From positions 277,473,501 through 277,537,500 of the forward strand of contig JAUMIR010000004.1 of the NCBI GenBank assembly GCA_030847615.1: a DNA stretch of 64,000 bases, in the 5' to 3' direction. The notes below the pieces were generated by a model that saw only the letters and a program-made list of their open reading frames with translations, made no database searches and was not told the DNA's origin. This document shows positions 56,865-64,000 of this stretch, one piece after another; position 1 is the first letter of the stretch; each line of letters opens with the position of its first letter. Made by a program: the position numbers and the translations under genes. Origin of the DNA: Gambelia wislizenii. Lineage: Eukaryota > Chordata > Lepidosauria > Squamata > Crotaphytidae.

Positions 56865-57122
56865 AAGTGGTGGCGCAGTGGTTAAATGCCAGTACTGCAA
56901 GTCATCACGTTGCAAGTTCGATTCCAGCGGGCTCCAAGGTTCACGCAGCCTTCCATCCTTTCGTAGGTCAGTAAAATGAGTACCCAGTTTGTGGGGGCAA
57001 TTAGCTAACACACACTGGAAACTGCTTAATGCGGTGTAGATGTGTAAATTGCTATTGCTTAAAACAATTTGTAAGCCACTCTGATAGCCTTGTGGCTGAA
57101 AAGTGGGGTATAAATAAAAAAA
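56865..57122 (+). repeat. tRNA-derived squamate SINE
   Basis: TGGTGGCGCAGTGGTTAAAT at the head, B box GTTCGATTCCAG (a good match to GGTTCGANTCC), AAAATGAGTACCCAG in the body, and GAAAAGTGGGGTATAAATAA at the end. One of the better preserved copies. Confidence 0.9.
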
Positions 57123-57129
57123 AATAATG

Positions 57130-58575
57130 AAGAAGATTTTTTTTTTTGTCTCCAAATTCCCCCAAACATCTATTGGGGGCATTTTCACCATGTTGCAGAG
57201 GGTTTTTTTGTTTAGCCATTTTAGGTCAAGGAGATGTTTTGTTTAGCAACAAGAAATGACAAAAAATAAATCACTTCCTTTTCTAGAAAAAGGCTTCTCC
57301 AGGGCCTAAAGCAGTCATATAACAGAAGCACTTCTTTGGGTGAAATGCTTTGATCCCCCATTATATTTATGTACTTTATTTGCTTTTTTTTTTTTAAATC
57401 ACTAATCTCCTAGATCATGGTGTTGCTTCTTTCTTGTTTTTTATTCTCATGTGCAGTGTGGATCCTTCTCCCTCAGTACGGATGAAAGCACCTAAAAGGA
57501 TGCAAAGAATGACTTGGCAGCTCTCATCAAGGGGTGTGTATCAGTGCCCCTCCAGATGTTGTTGGATTCTAAATCCCATCAGCCCCAGCTCACATGGCCA
57601 AATGCCAGGAAGAGTTGTAGTATTCCAACTATATTCAGACTGCCACCAGTTCCCCACTTCTTTTCTACAAGCCTCCAGTTATGCTTTACATGAATAAATT
57701 TAAATATTTTCAGGTTCCAAAAAAGGATAGTTAAACTCCCTAGCATAGGGTAGCATGAGTAGCTGAGTATTCAAGAGGCAATAGATTGGTTAGAGAGAGT
57801 AGCTTTTCACAGTGCAGGTACCTACATACCATAACTATTAATGGACAAAATAGGGATCCCATTATGTATTCAATGTGAGCATTTTAACATGTTCTATGTA
57901 TCTGCACTTGATTAATGGGACTTATTTAATAGATAAAACATTTCTTTTCACTTTTTTCATGATTTCGATCCCAGGTGGCACAACTAATGGACCAATGGAC
58001 AAAAATGGTGAATGGAATGTGTATTCTCATCTGTACTACAAGATGCAACTACAAATTGCAACTCAACACAATGTAGACTACTAGTGCTTCATAACTATAA
58101 AAAGTTCTTGATTCAAAAGAAAATTGTGCATGCAAGTCTGCTTTTGCACACAGATTTCTCTTACTGGATAACACTGTATATGTATGAGTTGCTTGATAAA
58201 CAATCTATGTATTGTGCTACATTTGTGGCACTAATATTTTGAACCATGACAAGTTGAGCTAGTGTGATGTTATGGAATGTCCATGAACATTTCAGCTGTT
58301 CAGCGAACAAAGTGAACAGCAAACAAAAACTGTGAGAAATCATTGTTTGGCTAGTACTAAGGTTGTACATAAAACTGTGGAAACATTAGCTATGATGGAT
58401 TCTATCTTTAAAACTGTTGGAAAACAGTCTTCTATTTGAAGGCTTTCTCTTTTTGAAGGTTTGTGTGGTCCAAGTCTGGTTTAAAGACAAAGAACTACAT
58501 GAAGGTATAGCAGGGGCCTTGAAGTTGTTATCAAGACATAGCACCTGGACAACAGACTGAGCAAACAAACTGGTC
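57130..58575. other. Mostly unclassified
   Basis: Contains only a decayed hAT-like piece at 57535-57625. No gene recognised. Confidence 0.4.
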
Positions 58576-58615
58576 TGCTGGGACCCATTCACACTACACC
58601 ATAGTAACATGATTA

Positions 58616-59001
58616 CAGGTCACCCCCTGTCCAGGGCACAGGATTGGTACCCATGGTTTCAATTATCCATAGTCCAAAAATATGGTCTCTCTATGCATTT
58701 ACTAGGTCCTCCAGCATGACTCTATGGTAACCTCCACTGGAAATTACAATAAAGTAGTGCTGGAGCTGCCTAGAGATGAGTCCTCTCTAGGCATTTCCAA
58801 GGTCCTCCAGTATGACTCTATGGTAACTTCTGGTGGAAGTTACCATAGAGTTATGCTGGAGCTGCCTAGAGAAGTGGCCTTTCTAGGCATTTCCAAGGTC
58901 CTCTAGCACAATTCTATGGGGTTCACTATTTATTATCTGCAGTTTCAAGTATTCACTGTAAGTCTGGGAACGTTTCCTGTGCAGATATGGCGGGCGACCT
59001 G
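58616..59001. mobile_element. Tigger-like MITE with internal 96-bp repeats
   Basis: Ends CAGGTCACCCCC and, inverted, CAGGTCGCCCGCC, flanked by TA on both sides (58614-58615 and 59002-59003), as in Tc1/mariner-type elements. Inside, a unit with GGTCCTCCAGNATGACTCTA starts at 58705, 58801 and 58897, giving a period of 96 bases. Each unit holds a short palindrome. It interrupts the left arm of the MITE at 58580-60062. Confidence 0.75.
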
Positions 59002-59106
59002 TATTTCACTTTAACTGCCATGGTTCCATCCTAGAGAATCCTGTGATCTGCAGTTTAGGGAGTAACATTTATAATTCTCAAACAGAGTGCTCTAGTGGTT
59101 CAACAG

Positions 59107-59676
59107 ATCATAGAACCATAGAGTTGGAAGAGACCACTTGGGCCAACCAGTTGAACCCCCTGCCATGCAGGAATACGCAATCAAAGCATTCCCGACAGAT
59201 GGCCATCCAGCCTTTGTTTAAAAACCTCCAATGAAGGAGACTCCACCACACACTCAGGCAGTGTATTCCACTTCTGAACAGCTCTTACTGTCAGGAAGTT
59301 CTTCTTAATATTTCGGTGGTGTCTGTTTTCCTATAGTTTGAGTCCATCAATCTGTGTCCTCATCTCTCAAGCAGCAGAAAATAAGCTTGCCCCCTCTTCA
59401 ATATGATGTCCTTTCAAGTGGCTACCATGTCACCTCTTAACCTTTTCTTCACCAGGCTAAACATACCCTGCTCCAATATTCCCTCCTCATGGGGTATGGT
59501 TTCCAGACTTTTCAACATTTTGGTTGCCTCCTCTGGACACATTCTAGCTTGTCAATATCCTTCTTCAACTGCAGTGCCCAGAACAGTATTCCAGGTGATG
59601 TCTGACCAACGCAGAATAGACTAGTACTATTAGATACCTCGATCTAGACACTATACTCCTATTAATGCAGCCTAGA
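59107..59676 (-). repeat. CR1 LINE 3' fragment, old
   Basis: Starts TCATAGAACCATAGAGTTGGAAGAGACC, the inverted CR1 3' end, and continues through the antisense of the last part of pol to about 59676 (GATCTAGACACTATACTCCT). It is more diverged than the other CR1 copies and contains many small changes. It sits inside the split MITE. Confidence 0.88.
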
Positions 59677-59688
59677 TTACAAAATCCA

Positions 59689-59987
59689 GGGAGATTATCA
59701 GACAGGAATGCAAAAAGCATTCCTGTCCCACAATCACCACTCCCACTCCACTAACAGAGCTTCATTCACTTCCTAGAGTGAAATCCCACGGATTCTCATA
59801 AGAAAATGCAAGCATGGGAAATTAAAAAATAACAAAAAAGTTACACAAAGCGCAAAAACACACTTTAAAATGTACAAGTAACCTGGGGAGGGTCATAAAA
59901 AGTATGTCACTTATCTGGGTGTCCCGATCTCACCTGAAAGTGTTCTGGCAGGGACTGCACCACTTTTGATGCATCTGATAATCACCC
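59689..59987. mobile_element. Short inverted-repeat element
   Basis: Ends GGGAGATTATCAGA and, inverted, GGGTGATTATCAGA enclose about 300 bases without coding potential. It splits the MITE text CAAAATCCAGG / ATTCTATGGG. The ends resemble those of the 620-bp family at 41042 and 53171 (GGACATTATCAGAC). The target duplication is ambiguous (3-5 bases). Confidence 0.65.
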
Positions 59988-60064
59988 AGGATTCTATGGG
60001 ATGGAAGCATGGTGGTTACAGTGGAATAATAGTGCAATAATGATGTAATGTGAATGAGCCCCAG

Positions 60065-62390
60065 CCATTATGGTGAGATACACTACATTTCTATTTTAAT
60101 AATAGTTGTGGATTCTAAATTTACATATGTGCATATTTAATATTTGTCAGTGTTATGCAAATCTGTGTCCTCCTTTGTCCTCTCCTTTTTGTCACATTTC
60201 CTCATTTTGGATGATGTGTGTGTAGGTGGCCACACTTTTCAGTGCCAAGGAACACTCTATAAAATTATTCAATAACAATCATGTATATGACACTATCAGG
60301 TTGTAAAGATCTTCCTGCCTCTCCTTCAGAATCCCACAAACTATAAATATATAAATACCCCAAATATTCAATTCTTTTGTACTTTAGCCCCAAATGCTTT
60401 CTTGATGTCTGATGAAAATAAAGAGGGGGAGATACATATGCTGCCTCTCACCTTCAGCTCACCTTTGTGCATTCTGATATAATATGGCAGAATGACTGCT
60501 ACTATTTAATTAAACAGAAATCTGGATTAACTCCAGCTGCAGGCCTTATAATCTGTCATAGTGTGTTTGGCGAAAGGCGGGTGTCTCCCCCTTTCGGGCC
60601 ATATTTCATTTCAAAATGGAAATCTGTTCTCCTTCCAATTGATCCACATGCTACAATAAAGGTTCTCTTTCCTTTGAGTAAGAAAAGCGTCCATCCCCAG
60701 TGTTTTTTGAAAATCAATGAAAAATCCAAGCGATGCTTCATTTGGTTGCGTATGATAATGAACAAATATCTTGCTTGATGGCACACACATACAGAGAGAA
60801 CACTCTACCATTTATTTAATCAAGATCTCCAAGGGAAACATCACCTGTGCAAGTTCTTTGCAAATGTCAGTGCTATCTTATGCATGTTTATTCCCAAGGA
60901 AGACTTATTGTGTTTGATGGACTTATTTGAATGTCGGTTCAAGTCCCCACTGAGTCATGAAACTCCTTAAGCAACGTTGAACCCATCATTCTCCCAGTTT
61001 TATCTAGGGGTGCTGTGAGGATAAAATAAGAAGCAGGCCCTGTACACCACCTTGCAGAAATGTGGGATATATGTATACCTAATAAAATAAGAATAAAAAA
61101 TTTGCACCTTAGGACCCATTCCAATGCATCTTCATTTTAACTCACATGGAATTCAGTCTCAGGTAAATACACAAAATTGTAGTTCACAGAGCTCTGCAGC
61201 GAGATTGGAAGACCATGAGCATGAATTGGAAGTTCTAGGATGGGGTTTGCAACTCTGTACAGGCCATGAACCAATTTCTCCTCTCAGACCCTCTGTGTGC
61301 TGCACCCCTCCCCCACAGCAAACCCCAATAACTCAGTTTTCCTTTGTACCCCCTCTCAAAATGGTGACAAGAAGTGACATTGCATCACTTCTTGCTGCCA
61401 TTTTGAGAAGGGTTGCAGGAAAACATAGGTCTGGGGCAGTAGTATAGGATTTTGAGGTGTGGTGTGGTGGGGGTGTTTTCACACATTTATGAGCTTGCTT
61501 CATGGTTTTTTTGGGGGGGGGACTGCCTGAAAAGCATGCCAAAGTTTTTTCACTGACAGTAATTTTTTATCACAGACAACCAATTTACAATCAATTAAAA
61601 AAAAAAACACATTTTTTGGTACTGAGAGGTTGGAAGACTAGTAGGGAGTTTCAGAGGCCACATAAGTGGAATCCATGGGGCACATGCTCCCCGCAGGCTG
61701 TACTATGCCCATCTCTGTTCTAGAAGGAGAGGATAGTGAACTGTTTCACCCGTAATGAAAATATACAGTAACTGGACTCATATGGGTAAAGTTGTTCTCT
61801 TCTGTTCTTTAAAAGATGAAGAAATCTGCTTCAGCGTTATCCGGAGTTTATTTAGCTTATAATATTTGGTATAAGATAGTAAGGCACATTTTTACCTTCT
61901 ACCTACTTTTCAAGGACCCTCTAGGGAAAAAAATGTAAACATGGAGAAAAGAACTGTGGAACCCATCTCAGCATTCTTGCTCTTCCTGAAAGGCACTGAA
62001 ACTGCCATTTCCCTGAAATTCCATACACACATGGAGCTTACAGATGAGGTAATTAAAAATGCTTGGGTTTAGCATGATTTGAGGTTTGCTTTCCAACTTT
62101 CACCTGCCAAAACAAACAAGAAATAAAAAGCACTCTGCTCTGAGTGGGACAAAGCCAAAGTTTGAAGGGATTGATCATTTTATCCTTGTAGCACTGGCTC
62201 ATTAGCTTCTTTGCTATACACCAACATGTAGATGAGACCCTGGAACTATAAAGATTTTGCTTTTGCTGCTCAACTTTAGGCCAGCAGCTTGGTGTAAAAG
62301 CTGAGGGGGAAAAACCCTCACAGCTATAGTTTTTGCAAATCAGATTTGCAAAGAAAAAAAAAGTTGCCAGCCAGCCAGCCTTTCCCATGA
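60065..62390. other. Mostly unclassified
   Basis: A LINE-like tail at 61030-61095 (CACCACCTTGCAG, ATAAAATAAGAATAAAA) and the foldback at 61320-61442. The 103-codon frame at 60467-60778 has no recognisable motif. Confidence 0.4.
61320..61442. repeat. Foldback repeat
   Basis: Arms TCTCAAAATGGTGACAAGAA (61355) and, inverted, TCTCAAAATGGCAGCAAGAA meet at about 61381. Weaker pairing continues outward through TTTTCC and CCCCA on each side. Probably a small palindromic MITE. Confidence 0.65.
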
Positions 62391-62394
62391 CATT

Positions 62395-62809
62395 CCATTC
62401 ATGTATTTATTTTCTGTCCTGCCTTTCTCCCAATATGAGACCTAAGGCAGTGTACATTATACATTAAAACAAAATATGCCTAAAACCCAATAAGAATAAT
62501 ACAAGGTGATTGAAGAACATGAAATAAACTGTCCTGTTAAGAACAGCAATAACATAAACAATTTAAAAGCATTTAAAACAGGGCATTGTGCAGAAAGGTA
62601 CAGTGTACGCACACATCACAAAAACCTTCTGCAACCACCAGTGAATAACGAAGATTCTATCTTTAAAAATGTTTGCCAGTGGAAGGAGAGCAGAGAGATA
62701 GCCAGCCTAGCTACCCCAAGGAGGGAGTTCCATAGCCTGGGAGCAGCCACTTTCCACCAGTTTTCCATTTGTTCCCACTCAGTTTGCATCATGTGTCTGC
62801 AAGGCATGC
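62395..62809 (-). repeat. L2-type LINE 3' end, minus strand
   Basis: The minus strand encodes KVAAPRLWNSLLG and LLSFHWQTFLK (about 62670-62760), the conserved C-terminal end of L2-type pol. It continues to a 3' end with TTTCTGTCCTGCCTTTCTCCC at 62409-62430 on the plus strand. It is short and 5' truncated, ending near the Harbinger insertion. Confidence 0.75.
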
Positions 62810-63144
62810 TTAGGGGCCGTTTACACGGCAAAAATATTCCTCAAAGAATTCGCCTAGAATTCTGTTAGTTCCCACGTCTTCCGCATCTGTATCGCCCTTT
62901 TCGGAAGGAGGGGGGCAAAAATACCCGTAAGTGGCGCACTTAATGACACCGCTGATTTTCCGCCTTTTTTAAAAAAGTGTCGCAAGTTTGCGCATTATCG
63001 CATATGGGAACTATCCGACATTTTTATATTCGCGATGTTAAATGTAGGAGGTGTGTGCGGATTGTAAAGTGACGCAATCGAAAACCCGCCTACACATCCG
63101 GCATCCCTCTTTTTGAAGCATCTGTAAACATCTTCCTTTTTCTT

Positions 63145-63360
63145 ATGGATTCACTACAGAGAACAAAGAAGGGGGGCAGGGGAATAGCTTGGACTCATGC
63201 GGAAACAATTGATTTACTGGATCTTTGGGGGGAGGAAAAAGTACAGGAGCAGCTACGTCTATGTCATCGGAATATCGATGTGTTTGACAAAATCTCCGTT
63301 GACGCAGTGAGCTGTGTATTAACGGGGCCAGCATGCATGGCAGCTCTTTCTGTAGGTTGA
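63145..63360 (+). pseudogene. Harbinger Myb/SANT-like protein, N-terminal part
   Basis: An open frame of 71 codons. Residues about 15-51 (AWTHAETIDLLDLWGEEKVQ, then LRLCHRNIDVFDKIS) match the start of the Myb/SANT-like trihelix domain that Harbinger elements carry as a second gene. In the family this protein binds the element ends and helps bring the transposase to the nucleus. The usual rest of the domain, with its second tryptophan helix, is missing. After about residue 51 the text (SCVLTGPACMAALSVG) no longer fits the family, so a deletion junction is likely near 63300. The ATG lies between a TTTTCTTATG context and the Lys-rich start. Truncated and not functional as a whole. Confidence 0.75.
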
Positions 63361-63364
63361 ATGC

Positions 63365-63559
63365 GGTGATAATATTCCTCTTAAAATCGTTACGCAAAGC
63401 AAAGTACTCAGTGAAAGCGTTTTTTCCTTTGCGAAGTCTTCGCTTCCTAATAAGGGTTCTTCTTCGGTAGGAACGACACTTCTCAGAGAATGAAACCATT
63501 GTGGAGAGTACTTTGATAGCCAAATACAAGCAGGAAATGATGGTAGCTAAAACCTCCAT
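63365..63559 (-). pseudogene. Harbinger transposase, N-terminal part
   Basis: About 65 codons starting at the minus-strand ATG at 63559. A hydrophobic start (MEVLATIISCLYLAIKVLS) is followed by an Arg/Lys-rich stretch (YRRRTLIRKRRLRKGKNAF) and EYFALRNDF. This fits the N-terminus of Harbinger/HARBI1-type transposases, whose basic segment precedes the DDE nuclease. The DDE domain is absent. Below about 63365 the open frame runs into antisense of the Myb-like gene. It faces the Myb-like gene, as expected if the original genes were convergent and the middle was deleted. Identification is by composition, order and context. Confidence 0.6.
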
Positions 63560-64000
63560 GGTGGCAGTAATTTACTTTGGAAGATTGAAGACAACAAAGG
63601 CCATAAAAGAAGAGTAGATGCCCAATCAGAAACCCAAGAGGGTGTAAAAGGTTGACCAATGAGTGTGCGGGTGGCGGGAATTCCGAAAGGAAGTACGTGT
63701 ACAACGAATGACGTACTACGTTGATTGACAGATAATATTGACAAAAGATGCGTAATATCGACATCGTGGGAATTAAAGTACTTCGAATTGTAGAAATTCG
63801 AAATTTTAAATAATACACATTATAATGACATGGGAACTACAACACGGATGTAAGTAGGAAGCGAAACTTTTCCATGGGAACTCCGCGGTGCAAATTCGAA
63901 AGAGCGCTAATGCGATACTTTGCGCAAAAAAAATAGCCGTGGAACCGACCCCTTAGTCTTCAGTGAGCTGCTTTTAGGATTGGTGAGTCAATAAGTGCTA

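Larger units (their letters stand above)
58580..60062. mobile_element. Palindromic MITE split by three insertions
   Basis: The left end GGGACCCATTCACACTACA (58580) and the inverted right end GGGGCTCATTCACATTACA (60062) form a terminal inverted repeat. Removing 58616-59001, 59107-59676 and 59689-59987 leaves about 228 bases, close to the 221-223-base intact copies at 17669, 46060 and 50480. The remaining pieces contain their conserved core (CACTTTAACTGCCATGG, AATCCTGTGATCTGCAGTTT, GGATTCTATGGGATGG). One MITE was thus hit three times. Confidence 0.85.
62813..63952. mobile_element. PIF/Harbinger internal-deletion element
   Basis: A 1,140-bp element with ends GGGGCCGTTTACACGGC and, inverted, GGGGTCGGTTCCACGGC (14 of 17 identical). 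It is flanked on both sides by TTA (62810-62812 and 63953-63955), the target duplication typical of PIF/Harbinger. Inside are the start of a Myb-like gene on the plus strand and the start of a transposase-like frame on the minus strand. They face each other, and the middle of the element is missing. It is much richer in CpG than its surroundings, which suggests it is young. It inserted in or beside an L2 remnant. Confidence 0.88.

Noticed and set aside
56868..56935. tRNA gene
   Set aside because: A and B boxes are present but the cloverleaf cannot be completed and the sequence is the head of a multi-copy SINE.
60467..60778. 103-codon plus-strand frame
   Set aside because: No motif, no splice context, and an opposing frame of similar length overlaps it.

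Overview
This is eukaryotic nuclear DNA, almost certainly from a squamate reptile and most likely a lizard. The evidence is the repeat mix. There are CR1 LINEs ending in the 8-bp ATTCTATG repeat, BovB-type RTE 3' ends, L2-type LINE ends, squamate tRNA-derived SINEs, a 5S-rRNA-derived SINE, dense palindromic MITEs and a vertebrate-genome Ty1/copia element. I recognise no host protein-coding exon, functional tRNA or rRNA, CRISPR array or prokaryotic feature. The window reads as intergenic or intronic DNA built up by successive transposon insertions, and the only long open frame belongs to a retrotransposon.

Layout. 1-4.8 kb: short LINE and SINE remnants (CR1, L1-like, 5S-SINE, BovB) in unclassified DNA. 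4.9-9.6 kb: a decayed Ty3/gypsy chromovirus on the minus strand (protease, RT, RNase H, integrase, chromodomain, LTR), broken by a hAT element with an 8-bp target duplication that itself carries a SINE. 11.9-12.8 kb: a second, oppositely oriented LTR-like copy of the same family, split by a palindromic element. 14-25 kb: tRNA-SINE, BovB end, Tigger-like MITEs, a 222-bp palindromic MITE, a 630-bp inverted-repeat element and a CR1. 25.7-27.6 kb: a 5'-truncated Tx1/L1-group LINE.

29.3-34.9 kb holds the clearest element: a complete Ty1/copia retrotransposon with a 5-bp target duplication, 673-bp LTRs differing at two positions, an uninterrupted 1,321-codon gag-pol and a primer site matching the anticodon stem-loop of initiator tRNA-Met. 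35-58 kb: L2 and CR1 ends, two copies of a 620-bp Harbinger-like family and a 99-bp minisatellite. 58.6-60.1 kb: one MITE split by three later insertions. 62.8-63.95 kb: a PIF/Harbinger element with TTA duplications that keeps the start of both its Myb-like and transposase genes but has lost the catalytic region.

The components interact only as transposon biology: retrotransposons carry their own promoters and replication signals, SINEs appear to share 3' tails with LINE partners, and short DNA elements would depend on transposases encoded elsewhere. Element names are by recognition of motifs and ends, without database comparison.
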